From assembly GCF_029223485.1 (NCBI RefSeq), contig NZ_JARHTP010000016.1, positions 124,001 through 188,000 on the forward strand: a stretch of 64,000 nucleotides of DNA, given 5' to 3'. This DNA is from Streptomyces coacervatus (GTDB taxonomy: Bacteria; Actinomycetota; Actinomycetes; Streptomycetales; Streptomycetaceae). The notes below the pieces were generated by a model. It did not search any database. It was not told the origin of the DNA and was given only the letters and a program-made list of their open reading frames with translations. Position 1 is the stretch's first letter. Each line of letters starts with the position of its first letter. Shown in pieces: positions 1 to 8,412 of the stretch. The position numbers and the translations under genes were made by a program.

Positions 1-693
1 GGCGACGTCGTCGAGGGTGGCCGTCTGGATGTTGAGGTGCTGGACGCGGGTGCGGACCGGGTCGATCGGCAGGCCGCGGACGGCGGCGACCGCGATGGAG
101 TGGTGGCGTTCGTTGACCCGCAGGAAGCGGATCTTGAGCTTGACGCCGCTGATGGTCTCGTCGATGCAGTCGGTGAGGCGGGCGTCGAAGACGGTGTGGA
201 AGTAGCCGCGCAGCTGAGCCGGCCTGGTGGACGTGATCGCGACATGACCCATGCCGGAGTCGCCGGTGACGAAGCCCGAGGCCAGCATGTGCAGCGGCTC
301 GGACGACTGCACCGGGGCGGTGTAGATCTCCTGGGTGATGCCCTTGGGGCCAGGGAAGCGCAGGAGGCGTTCGACGCCCCGCAGGGCCGCTTCCTCCGTA
401 CCGCCTTCGACGCAGGGGACGCCGTGGGCTCGTATGCGGGCCTCGATCTGCTCGAAGCTGCGGTGGTCGTCGACGTGCCAGCCGATGGCCACGACGTCCT
501 CCGCCGGACCGCGCTGGACCAGGAACCGGCACTCCTGCTCGTCGAGGCGGAAGCGCATCAGGTCGCGCGAGATCGGGTCGTGGTGCATGCCGATGGCGTC
601 GGTGCCGAAGCGGCGCCAGTCGGTGAGGTGGTTGGTCTCGATGACGATGTAGCCGAGGTGGACGGCACCGAAGACCGATGGGGTGGTGTTCAT
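1..693 (-). CDS. Type I extradiol ring-cleavage dioxygenase (BphC-like), partial
   Basis: Cuts a catechol-type ring next to the two hydroxyls using Fe(II) and O2, the central step of a meta-cleavage pathway. I read 231 codons from the ATG at 693; the C-terminus lies beyond the left edge. Two vicinal-oxygen-chelate repeats are visible: an N-terminal one (about residues 10-115) and a catalytic one with the two expected His metal ligands, in MGHVAI (about residue 146) and VQHLNI (about 216). The Glu ligand falls outside the window. The start overlaps the stop of the upstream hydrolase gene as ATGA, so the two are translationally coupled. The family is clear; the exact substrate (dihydroxybiphenyl-like or dihydroxyphenylpropionate-like) is not. 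Confidence 0.85.
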   Translation of the reverse strand, partial: MNTTPSVFGAVHLGYIVIETNHLTDWRRFGTDAIGMHHDPISRDLMRFRLDEQECRFLVQRGPAEDVVAIGWHVDDHRSFEQIEARIRAHGVPCVEGGTEEAALRGVERLLRFPGPKGITQEIYTAPVQSSEPLHMLASGFVTGDSGMGHVAITSTRPAQLRGYFHTVFDARLTDCIDETISGVKLKIRFLRVNERHHSIAVAAVRGLPIDPVRTRVQHLNIQTATLDDVA

Positions 694-1562
694 CGCCGGC
701 CTGCCAGGAAGTCGGCGCACAGCCGGTTGAACAGCTCTGCGCGCTCCCACTGCACCCAGTGACCGGTGTTGGCGACCAGGTACAGGTCGCAGTTGGGCAT
801 GCGTTCGGCCAGCATGCGTCCGCCCGACGGGCGGTTGACCTTGTCCGCTGCACCCCACAGCACCAGGGTCGGCACGGGCAGCCGGGCCAGGCGTCCGTCG
901 CGGGTGAAGTCCATTTTCCACAGGGTGCGCAGTGCGTTCGGGCCGGACGGGCGGCGCAGCGGCGGGGCGGCGACGACCTCGGGGTCGATGCTGGCCCGGT
1001 AGCGCTCGTCCATGACGGAGTCGGGCACTTCGGCGGCGTTGAAGACGAGGTGGTTGCGGATGAACTTCTCCAGTTTGAGCCGCGAAGGGCCGTCTCCGGA
1101 GTAGTAGTTGAGCAGGCTGGTCAGGCCGGGTGTGGGCAGGGCGCGGGTGGTGCCGATGCCGCCCGGCCCCATCAGGACCATGCGGTCGACGCGGTCGGGG
1201 GTGTCCAGGGCGAGCCGGAGGGCGCAGGCGCCGCCGTAGGAATTGCCGACCAAGTGGGCTTTGTCCAGCCCGAGTCGGTCCATCAGCCCACGGATGCCCT
1301 CGGCGAGATGACCGAAGGGGTCGGCGCCGTCGACTCCCTTGCTGGAGCGCCCGTAGCCGGGCAGGTCGGGCACGACGACCCGGTACTCCTTGGCCAACTC
1401 GGCAATGTTTCGGCCGTAGTTGGAGACACCGGAGGCGCCCGGACCGCCGCCGTGCAGCAGCAGGACGGCCGGACCGTCGCCGGTCTCCGCGACGAAGACC
1501 TTCCTGCCGGCCACGTCGAGGAGGCGTTCCTGCAGGTCCGGGAGTTCGGTCTGGGTGGTCAT
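690..1562 (-). CDS. Alpha/beta hydrolase, meta-cleavage product hydrolase (BphD/MhpC-like)
   Basis: A 290-residue alpha/beta hydrolase expected to split the C-C bond of the ring-opened product made by the neighbouring extradiol dioxygenase. It shows the oxyanion-hole motif HGGGPGASG near residue 36, the nucleophile elbow GNSYGG (Ser near 107), an acidic residue in WGAADKV and the catalytic His in NTGHWVQWE near the C-terminus. HGGGPGA and GNSYGG are typical of the meta-cleavage branch rather than of esterases. I chose the ATG at 1562, which has a GAGG sequence about 9 bases upstream and follows the hydroxylase stop by 8 bases. An in-frame extension further upstream would run antisense-like through the hydroxylase gene and is not credible. 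Confidence 0.9.
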   Translation of the reverse strand: MTTQTELPDLQERLLDVAGRKVFVAETGDGPAVLLLHGGGPGASGVSNYGRNIAELAKEYRVVVPDLPGYGRSSKGVDGADPFGHLAEGIRGLMDRLGLDKAHLVGNSYGGACALRLALDTPDRVDRMVLMGPGGIGTTRALPTPGLTSLLNYYSGDGPSRLKLEKFIRNHLVFNAAEVPDSVMDERYRASIDPEVVAAPPLRRPSGPNALRTLWKMDFTRDGRLARLPVPTLVLWGAADKVNRPSGGRMLAERMPNCDLYLVANTGHWVQWERAELFNRLCADFLAGRR

Positions 1563-1570
1563 GGTGGTCC

Positions 1571-3196
1571 TCACGGGGTGATGGCGGCGGTCGTACGAGG
1601 TACAGGGGTGAATCCGTCCGGGGGCGGCGGAAGTTGGGCGCCTGCTGGTGCGGCGGCGTAGACGTAGGCGTCGGGGCGCAGGGCGAGGGTGGCCGCACGG
1701 TGCCGGGTCATCCAGGGCAGCAGTACGCCGTCGCTGTCGACGAGGGTGCCTTCCGCGGGGCAGGATCCGGCGGGCGTGACGGTGAGCGCGGGGACGGCCG
1801 GGCAGTCCCAGGAGGGCTGGGGTGCCGACGACTCGGTGCGCAGGAGCAGCCAGCGGCTTTCGAGTACGTCGTCCAGGCGCACCCGTACGCCGTCGGGTCC
1901 CGTCACCCAGGGCTGGGGGATCTGGTGCCCGCCGGCCTTGGTGCGCGGGCGGGCCTGCAGGCCCTCGGCGTAGTGGGCGACGGGGATCCAGTTCGAGTCC
2001 TGCAGCCAGTTGCTGCAGCCCGGCACGCGGTTCAGGGCGCGCAGGGCGGCATTGCGGACCCGGGTGACGGCCGGCCGTCGTTCGGTGATGATCCGGCCGA
2101 CGAACACGGCCCGCCTGGTGACCTCCTTGACGTGCGGTTTCCGCTCGGCCTCGTAACTGTCGAGCACCGACTCGGGCAGCTCGCCGCGCAGCACCCCGTC
2201 GAGCTTCCAGCACAGGTTGGCCGCGTCCCGCACACCGGCGGCCATGCCCTGGCCGATCCACGGCGGCATGGCGTGCGCGGCGTCGCCGGCCAGGAAGACC
2301 CTGCCCACGCGGAAGCGGGCGGCGAAGCGGACGTGGTGGCTGTAGACGGTGGCCCGGAGGATCTCGATCTGGTCCCGGCCGATCCCGTACCGGGCCACCA
2401 ACGAGCGGATCGCCTCGTGGGTGGTCAGGTACTTCTCGTCATCGCCCGGCAGGATCGGGAACTCCCAGCGGTGATGGCCCAGCGGGGTCGGGCAGTCCAC
2501 GGCCGGGCGGGCCGGGTCGCAGCGGAAGCGCAGCCGGTCGTGGTCCGGCCACGGGCTGAGCATCTTGGTGTCGATGACCACCCAGCGGTCCTCGTACGTG
2601 CGGCCCTCGTAGCCGACGTTGAGCTGGGCGCGGGTGAGGCTGGAGCCGCCGTCGGCCGCGATGACGTAGGAGGCGCGCAGTCTCCGTACGGAGTCGTCGG
2701 CCGTCCCGGCCACCGTCAGCTCGACGCCCTGGGGGTCCTGCCGCAGCCGCAGGCATTCGTGCCGCAGCCACACCTCCACGTTCGGGTAGCGGTCGACGCC
2801 GTCGCGCAGGACCTGCTCCAGGGCCGGTTGATAGAGGAACATCTGCGGCGGATGACCGTGGCCGCGCGGGGCGGGGCGGGCGCTGAGGAAGGGCCGGCCG
2901 CCTGCGTCGACGAAGTCGAGCGGACGCTCGGCGAGCATGTCCTGCTTGAGCCGCTCGGCCAGGCCGATGCGCTGCCAGATCCGTACGACCTCCTCGTCGG
3001 TGGAGATCGCCCGGGCCCGGGAGTACACCTCCGCGTCGCGTTCCAGCACGACGACCCTGAGGCCCATCGCCCCCAGCAGGTTCGCCGCCGTGACACCCGT
3101 GGGCCCGTAGCCGATCACCGCCACGTCGTAGGCGCTGTCCTCGACCCTGCCCTCGCCTCTGTTCTCAGCTCTGTCCCGAGCGCTGATCCCGCTCAT
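1571..3196 (-). CDS. FAD-dependent aromatic hydroxylase (MhpA-like)
   Basis: A 541-residue class A flavoprotein monooxygenase, probably hydroxylating a phenolic ring ortho to an existing hydroxyl with NAD(P)H and O2. It has the dinucleotide-binding GYGPTG motif (residues 29-34), the second FAD motif RVFLAGDAAHAMPP near residue 295 and a C-terminal thioredoxin-like segment, as in 3-(3-hydroxyphenyl)propionate hydroxylase. It is first in a tight operon followed by the ring-product hydrolase and the extradiol dioxygenase, which gives a hydroxylate, cleave, hydrolyse sequence. Its promoter should lie in the 109-bp gap shared with the divergent amidohydrolase. Substrate assignment rests on similarity and context; a resorcinol or other phenol substrate is possible. 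Confidence 0.88.
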   Translation of the reverse strand: MSGISARDRAENRGEGRVEDSAYDVAVIGYGPTGVTAANLLGAMGLRVVVLERDAEVYSRARAISTDEEVVRIWQRIGLAERLKQDMLAERPLDFVDAGGRPFLSARPAPRGHGHPPQMFLYQPALEQVLRDGVDRYPNVEVWLRHECLRLRQDPQGVELTVAGTADDSVRRLRASYVIAADGGSSLTRAQLNVGYEGRTYEDRWVVIDTKMLSPWPDHDRLRFRCDPARPAVDCPTPLGHHRWEFPILPGDDEKYLTTHEAIRSLVARYGIGRDQIEILRATVYSHHVRFAARFRVGRVFLAGDAAHAMPPWIGQGMAAGVRDAANLCWKLDGVLRGELPESVLDSYEAERKPHVKEVTRRAVFVGRIITERRPAVTRVRNAALRALNRVPGCSNWLQDSNWIPVAHYAEGLQARPRTKAGGHQIPQPWVTGPDGVRVRLDDVLESRWLLLRTESSAPQPSWDCPAVPALTVTPAGSCPAEGTLVDSDGVLLPWMTRHRAATLALRPDAYVYAAAPAGAQLPPPPDGFTPVPRTTAAITP

Positions 3197-3220
3197 CGGG
3201 CCACCTCACTGTCGTACCTG

Positions 3221-3252
3221 TAACGCTCACTCCAATTGGAATGGTCGCTACG
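3221..3252. promoter_or_regulatory. Symmetric operator candidate between divergent aromatic-catabolism genes
   Basis: The centre is a perfect 10-bp palindrome, TCCAATTGGA (3232-3241). Symmetric outer arms GTAACG (3221-3226) and CGCTAC (3247-3252) sit 10.5 bases from the centre on each side, and 12 of 16 half-site positions match. The element lies between the divergent starts at 3196 and 3306, where one regulator could control both. No regulator gene lies inside the window, so the protein is unknown. Confidence 0.55.
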
Positions 3253-3305
3253 GTAAGGTGGGCGCGGGAGAGGGTCAAGCACCGGACACATACAGGAGCC
3301 GCCTC

Positions 3306-4352
3306 ATGACCAGCGCACCCCGCCGGGTCGACGTCCACCATCACGTCGTCCCGCCGCTCTATCGCGACGCTCTCGCCAAGGCGGGCATCGCCGAGGCCGG
3401 GGGTCGTGAGCTGCCCGACTGGAGCGCGGGGGCCGCGCTGGAGGTGATGGATCTCCTGGGCACCGCCACGGCGATCGTGTCCGTCTCGACGCCCGGCACC
3501 GGCTTCCTCACCGACCCGGGAGAAGCCGCCGATCTGGCCCGGCAGCTGAACGCCTTCTCCGCCTCGCTCGCTGCCGAACACCCCGGCCGCTTCGGGTACT
3601 TCGCCACCCTGCCCCTGCCGGACGTCTCCGCCTCGGCGGCCGAGGCCCGGCGGGCCCTGGACGAGTTGGGCGCGGATGGCGTCACCCTGCTCGCCAACAA
3701 CCGGGGCACCTATCTCGGTGCGGGCGGGCAGGACCAGTTGTGGCAGGTCCTCGACGAGCGCGGGGCCGTCGTCTTCGTCCACCCGGCCGAACTCCCGGCA
3801 CCCGCCGTCGAGAACATCCCGCCGTTCGCCGCCGACTTCCTGCTGGACACCACCCGGGCCGCCTACCTCCTGGTCCGGAACGGCATCGTCCGGCGCTACC
3901 CGAACATCCGGTTCGTCCTCAGCCACGCGGGCGGCTTCGTGCCGTACGCCTCGCACCGGATGGCCGTCGCGATCGCGAGCGACACCGGGCGCAGCCCGCG
4001 GGACGTACTGGACGACCTCCGCGGCTTCTACTTCGACACCGCGCTGTCCTCCAGCCCGGCCGCCCTGCCGACGCTGCTCGCCTTCGCGCGCCCCGGGCAC
4101 GTCCTCTTCGGCAGCGACTGGCCGTTCGCGCCGACAGCCGCCGGCCAGTACTTCGCCACCGGCCTGGACACCGGCGTGGACGCCGACACGCTCGCGGCCG
4201 TCAACCGCACCAATGCCGAAGCCCTCTTCCCCCGTCTGGGCGGCGCCCCCGTACCGGCTCCGCCCCAGTCCCCCACCGTCCGCCTGCGTCAGTCCGCCAG
4301 GCGGGCCGGCGCCCGGCTCTTCTTCAAGCTCGTCCAGCCCGGCACCCGGTGA
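3306..4352 (+). CDS. Amidohydrolase-2 family protein (ACMSD / resorcylate decarboxylase-like)
   Basis: A 348-residue TIM-barrel metalloenzyme of the amidohydrolase-2 family, whose members decarboxylate or hydrolyse aromatic acids and ring-cleavage products. Visible features are the N-terminal metal motif DVHHHVVPP (residues 8-16), a His in LSHAGGF and the late FGSDWPF motif with the metal-binding Asp. I chose the ATG at 3306 because conserved sequence starts immediately after it. The gene diverges from the hydroxylase operon and probably belongs to the same regulon. Decarboxylation of a hydroxybenzoate or a semialdehyde would fit the context, but which one cannot be told from the sequence. 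It is convergent with pyc. Confidence 0.8.
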   Translation: MTSAPRRVDVHHHVVPPLYRDALAKAGIAEAGGRELPDWSAGAALEVMDLLGTATAIVSVSTPGTGFLTDPGEAADLARQLNAFSASLAAEHPGRFGYFATLPLPDVSASAAEARRALDELGADGVTLLANNRGTYLGAGGQDQLWQVLDERGAVVFVHPAELPAPAVENIPPFAADFLLDTTRAAYLLVRNGIVRRYPNIRFVLSHAGGFVPYASHRMAVAIASDTGRSPRDVLDDLRGFYFDTALSSSPAALPTLLAFARPGHVLFGSDWPFAPTAAGQYFATGLDTGVDADTLAAVNRTNAEALFPRLGGAPVPAPPQSPTVRLRQSARRAGARLFFKLVQPGTR

Positions 4353-4362
4353 GAAACACGGC

Positions 4363-4394
4363 GGGCCCGGCACGGCAACTGCCGTACCGGGCCC
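4363..4394. terminator. Bidirectional stem-loop terminator
   Basis: Two 15-base arms, GGGCCCGGCACGGCA and TGCCGTACCGGGCCC, pair with one mismatch around a tiny loop. The hairpin sits 10 bases after the amidohydrolase stop and about 25 bases from the end of the convergent pyc gene, so it can stop both transcripts. There is no U-run, which is usual in Streptomyces. Confidence 0.7.
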
Positions 4395-4418
4395 ACCGTA
4401 TGCGGGTCGGACGTCTGC

Positions 4419-7400
4419 TCATCCGATCTCGACGAGCAGGTCACCGCCCTCCACCTGCTGGATCTTGTTGATGGCCAGCCGGCCGACGGTGCCCGCCTTC
4501 GGGGCGGTGATCGCGGCCTCCATCTTCATCGCCTCGATGGTGGCCACCGTCGCCCCGGCGTCCACCTCGTCGCCCTCGGCGACCGCGAGGGTGACCACGC
4601 CGGCGAACGGGGCGGCGACGTGACCCGGGTTGGTGCGGTCGGCCTTCTCGGTCGCCGGGACATCGGAGGCGGCCGCCTTGTCACGCACCTGGATCGGCCG
4701 GAGCTGGCCGTTCAGGGTGGACATCACCGTGCGCATGCCGCGCTCGTCGGCCTCGCCGACGGCCTCCAGCTCGATGAGGAGCCGGACGCCGGGTTCGAGG
4801 TCGACGGTGTACTCCTTGCCCGGGCGCAGCCCGTAGAAGAAGTCCTTGCTGTCCAGGACGCTGGTGTCGCCGTAGGCCAGGCGGTGGGTGTCGTAGTCGC
4901 GGGTCGGGCCGGGGAAGAGTAGACGGTTGAGGGTGGCGCGGGGCTCCTTGGCGAGGCCCTCGCGGTCCTCCGGCGTCAGCTCCTGCACCGGCTTGGCCTC
5001 GGCGCGGCCCTCAAGTGCCTTGCTGCGGAAGGGCTCGGGCCAGCCGCCGGGCGGCGTGCCGAGCTCACCGCGCAGGAAGCCGATCACCGAGTCGGGGATG
5101 TCGAACCTGTTCGGCGTCGCCTCGAAGTCCTCCGGCGGCACCCCGGCGCCCACCAGGTGCAGGGCGAGGTCGCCGACCACCTTGGAGGACGGGGTGACCT
5201 TGACCAGGCGGCCCAGCATCCGGTCGGCGGCGGCGTACAGGTCCTCGATCTCCTCGAAGCGGTCGCCGAGGCCGAGCGCGACCGCCTGGGTGCGCAGGTT
5301 GGACAGCTGGCCGCCGGGGATCTCGTGGTGGTAGACGCGCCCGGTCGGGGAGGCGAGGCCCGCCTCGAAGGGGGCGTAGACCCGGCGGACGCTCTCCCAG
5401 TACGGCTCCAGGTCGCCGACCGCCTGGAGGTCGAGGCCGGTCGGGCGGTCGGAGTGGTCGGTCGCGGCGACGATCGCCGAGAGGGACGGCTGTGAGGTCG
5501 TACCGGCCATCGAGGCGACCGCTCCGTCCACCGCGTCCGCGCCCGCCTGGATCGCCGCGAGGTAGGTGCCGAGCTGGCCGCCGGCGGTGTCGTGGGTGTG
5601 CAGGTGCACCGGCAGGTCGAATTCCCGCCGCAGCGCCGATACGAGCTTGGCGGCGGCCGGGGCGCGCAGCAGGCCCGCCATGTCCTTGACGGCCAGCACG
5701 TGGGCGCCCGCCTCGACGATCTGCTCGGCGAGCCGCAGGTAGTAATCCAGCGTGTACAGGCGCTCGTTCGGGTCGGACAGGTCCGAGGTGTAGCAGAGCG
5801 CGACCTCGGCGATCGCCGTGCCCGTCTCACGTACCGCGTCGATGGCGGGCCGCATCTGGCCGACGTCGTTGAGGGCGTCGAAGATGCGGAAGATGTCGAT
5901 GCCGGTGGCCGCGGCCTCCTGGACGAAGGCGTCGGTCACCTCGGTCGGGTACGGGGTGTAGCCCACGGTGTTGCGGCCGCGCAGCAGCATCTGGAGGCAG
6001 ATGTTGGGGACGGCCTCGCGCAGGGCGGCCAGCCGCTCCCAGGGGTCCTCGGCGAGGAAGCGCAGGGCGACGTCGTAGGTGGCGCCGCCCCAGCACTCCA
6101 GGGACAGCAGCTCGGGCAGAGTCCGTGCCACGACCGGCGCCACCGCGAGGAGGTCCTTGGTGCGGACCCGGGTGGCCAGCAGCGACTGGTGGGCGTCGCG
6201 GAAGGTGGTGTCGGTGACGCCGATGGTCGGCGACTCGCGCAGCGCGCGGGCGAAGCCCTCCGGGCCGAGCTCGACGAGCTTCTGCCGGGAGCCCGCGGGC
6301 GGCTCGCCGGCGGGCAGCGAGGGCAGCTTGGTGGTCGACTCGATCAGGTGAGGGCGCTCGCCGTTCGGCTTGTTGACGGTGACGTCGGCGAGATAGGTCA
6401 GCAGCTTGGTGCCCCGGTCCGCGGAGGACCGCGAGGTCAGCAGGTGCGGGCGCTGCTCGATGAACGACGTCGTCACCCGCCCGGCCTGGAAGTCCGGGTC
6501 GTCCAGCACCGCCTGCAGGAACGGGATGTTGGTGGCCACGCCGCGGATGCGGAACTCGGCCACGGCGCGCCGGGCCCGGCCGATCGCGGTCTTGAAGTCC
6601 CGTCCCCGGCAGGTGAGTTTGACCAGCATCGAGTCGAAGTGGGCGCTGATCTCCGTACCGGCATGGGTGGTTCCGCCGTCGAGGCGGATGCCCGAGCCGC
6701 CGGGCGAGCGGTAGGCGCTGATCCGGCCGGTGTCCGGGCGGAAGCCGTTGGCCGGGTCCTCGGTGGTGATACGGCACTGGAGTGCCGCGCCGTGCAGCTT
6801 CACCGTCTCCTGGGACAGCCCGAGGTCGGCGAGGGTCTCGCCGGCGGCGATGCGCAGCTGGGACTGGACGAGGTCGACGTCGGTGACCTCCTCGGTGACC
6901 GTGTGCTCGACCTGGATGCGCGGGTTCATCTCGATGAAGACGTGGTTGCCCTCGCGGTCCAGCAGGAACTCGACGGTGCCCGCGTTGCGGTAGCCGATCT
7001 CGCGGGCGAAGCGCACCGCGTCCGCGCAGATCCGGTCGCGCAGCGCCGGGTCGAGATTGGGTGCGGGGGCGAGCTCGACGACCTTCTGGTGGCGGCGCTG
7101 AACGGAACAGTCACGCTCGTAGAGGTGGATGACGTTGCCCTCGCCGTCGGCGAGGATCTGCACCTCGATATGGCGGGGGTCGACGACGGCCTTCTCCAGG
7201 AAGACGGTGGAGTCGCCGAACGCGGAGGCCGCCTCGCGGGACGCCGCCTCGATGGACTCGCGCAGCGCGGCCGGGTCCTCGACGCGGCGCATACCGCGCC
7301 CGCCGCCGCCCGCGACGGCCTTCACGAACACCGGGAAGCCGATCTCGTCGGCCGCGCGGACGAGTTCGTCGATGTCGGTGGAGGGTGCGGAGGAGCCGAG

Positions 7401-7793
7401 CACCGGGACGCCGGCCGCGCGGGCGGCGGCCACGGCCCGCGCCTTGTTGCCGGTCAGTTCGAGGGTGTGCGCGCTCGGGCCGACGAAGGTGATGCCCGCT
7501 TCCTCGCAGGCCTTCGCCAGTTCGGGGTTCTCGGACAGGAACCCGTAGCCGGGGTAGACCGCGTCGGCGCCCGCCTGCCGCGCCGCACGCACGATCTCCT
7601 CGACGGAGAGATAGGCCCGCACCGGGTGCCCCGGCTGGCCGATCTCGTAGGCTTCGTCGGCCTTGAGCCGGTGCAGCGAATTTCGGTCCTCGTGCGGGAA
7701 GACGGCAACGGTCCTCGCGCCCAGCTCATAGCCGGCGCGAAATGCCCTGATCGCGATCTCACCACGGTTGGCGACCAGTACCTTGCGGAACAT
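4419..7793 (-). CDS. pyc: Pyruvate carboxylase
   Basis: A 1124-residue single-chain pyruvate carboxylase that makes oxaloacetate from pyruvate, bicarbonate and ATP to replenish the TCA cycle. Domains in order are biotin carboxylase (about 1-460, starting FRKVLVANRGEIAIR, with the ATP-grasp segment GGGGRGM), the pyruvate carboxyltransferase barrel (about 530-810, with DTTFRDAHQSLLATR), the conserved PYC/OADA linker region (about 830-1030) and the biotinyl domain (about 1055-1124) with the lysine of AMKM near 1090. Length and order are normal for the family. Start ATG at 7793. It is transcribed away from the molybdenum hydroxylase genes' 3' end in the same direction, but 142 bp separate them, so it probably has its own promoter. 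Confidence 0.97.
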   Translation of the reverse strand: MFRKVLVANRGEIAIRAFRAGYELGARTVAVFPHEDRNSLHRLKADEAYEIGQPGHPVRAYLSVEEIVRAARQAGADAVYPGYGFLSENPELAKACEEAGITFVGPSAHTLELTGNKARAVAAARAAGVPVLGSSAPSTDIDELVRAADEIGFPVFVKAVAGGGGRGMRRVEDPAALRESIEAASREAASAFGDSTVFLEKAVVDPRHIEVQILADGEGNVIHLYERDCSVQRRHQKVVELAPAPNLDPALRDRICADAVRFAREIGYRNAGTVEFLLDREGNHVFIEMNPRIQVEHTVTEEVTDVDLVQSQLRIAAGETLADLGLSQETVKLHGAALQCRITTEDPANGFRPDTGRISAYRSPGGSGIRLDGGTTHAGTEISAHFDSMLVKLTCRGRDFKTAIGRARRAVAEFRIRGVATNIPFLQAVLDDPDFQAGRVTTSFIEQRPHLLTSRSSADRGTKLLTYLADVTVNKPNGERPHLIESTTKLPSLPAGEPPAGSRQKLVELGPEGFARALRESPTIGVTDTTFRDAHQSLLATRVRTKDLLAVAPVVARTLPELLSLECWGGATYDVALRFLAEDPWERLAALREAVPNICLQMLLRGRNTVGYTPYPTEVTDAFVQEAAATGIDIFRIFDALNDVGQMRPAIDAVRETGTAIAEVALCYTSDLSDPNERLYTLDYYLRLAEQIVEAGAHVLAVKDMAGLLRAPAAAKLVSALRREFDLPVHLHTHDTAGGQLGTYLAAIQAGADAVDGAVASMAGTTSQPSLSAIVAATDHSDRPTGLDLQAVGDLEPYWESVRRVYAPFEAGLASPTGRVYHHEIPGGQLSNLRTQAVALGLGDRFEEIEDLYAAADRMLGRLVKVTPSSKVVGDLALHLVGAGVPPEDFEATPNRFDIPDSVIGFLRGELGTPPGGWPEPFRSKALEGRAEAKPVQELTPEDREGLAKEPRATLNRLLFPGPTRDYDTHRLAYGDTSVLDSKDFFYGLRPGKEYTVDLEPGVRLLIELEAVGEADERGMRTVMSTLNGQLRPIQVRDKAAASDVPATEKADRTNPGHVAAPFAGVVTLAVAEGDEVDAGATVATIEAMKMEAAITAPKAGTVGRLAINKIQQVEGGDLLVEIG

Positions 7794-7930
7794 CGCCGCT
7801 CCCTTCAGCCTGCCGGTGGACGTCCCCCATGGTGTCGGTGACCTGCCTTTCTGGCCATGTGAGTCCGGCCACTCTTTGCGCGTGTCGGGTCACGGAGTGC
7901 GGTCGGCGGCCCTCTCCATGCCCTGACGTC

Positions 7931-7970
7931 CTTCTTTATGGCCTCGCGGCCTTCTTTATGGCTTCGCGGA
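7931..7970. repeat. 20-bp tandem duplication at the end of the 2Fe-2S subunit gene
   Basis: Two adjacent 20-base units both begin CTTCTTTATGGC and differ at two positions. The unit is not a multiple of three, so the second unit (read on the minus strand) is out of frame and supplies the TAA stop of the iron-sulfur protein gene. Confidence 0.7.
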
Positions 7971-8388
7971 TGCGGGAGTACGTACCGCAGCGGCAGACGT
8001 TCTCGATGGCGTCGATGTCGGCGTCGGTCGGTTCGGACGTCTTCTTCAGCAGGGCCGCGGCGGCCATGATCTGCCCGGGCTGGCAGAAGCCGCACTGCGA
8101 GACGTCGCAGTCGATCCAGGCCTGCTGCACGGGGTGCAGGGTGTCGCCGTCGGCCAGGCCCTCGATGGTGGTGACCTTGCGGCCCGCGCAGTCCTTGACC
8201 TTGACCACGCAGGGCTGGATCTCCGCGCCGTCGAGATGGCTCGTACAGGCACGGCAGACGCCGACGCCGCAGCCGTACTTGGGGCCGGTGACATGCAGCA
8301 GATCGCGCAGCACCCACAGCAGCGGCATGTCGGCCGGGGCCTCGACGGTGACCGGCTTGCCGTTGAGGACGAAGGAATAGGAGGGCAT
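7936..8388 (-). CDS. (2Fe-2S) subunit of a molybdenum hydroxylase (isoquinoline 1-oxidoreductase alpha-like)
   Basis: A 150-residue electron-transfer subunit of a xanthine-oxidase-type enzyme. The N-terminal plant-type ferredoxin cluster is seen in YGCGVGVCRAC with a later Cys in QPCVV, and the second cluster in CGFCQPGQ and NVCRCGTYSRI. It starts 24 bases after the large subunit gene, with GAGAAGG upstream of the ATG at 8388. No FAD subunit follows, which is typical of the two-subunit isoquinoline 1-oxidoreductase and membrane-linked aldehyde dehydrogenase types. The extreme C-terminus and the stop codon lie in a 20-bp tandem duplication. Confidence 0.9.
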   Translation of the reverse strand: MPSYSFVLNGKPVTVEAPADMPLLWVLRDLLHVTGPKYGCGVGVCRACTSHLDGAEIQPCVVKVKDCAGRKVTTIEGLADGDTLHPVQQAWIDCDVSQCGFCQPGQIMAAAALLKKTSEPTDADIDAIENVCRCGTYSRIREAIKKAARP

Positions 8389-8412
8389 CGGTACCTTCTC
8401 GGGTGTTCAGGC

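Noticed and set aside
5592..7841. Long open frame antisense to pyruvate carboxylase
   Set aside because: It is the mirror of a GC-rich gene with strong third-position bias; composition is dominated by Gly, Ala, Arg, Val and Asp with no domain or ribosome site.
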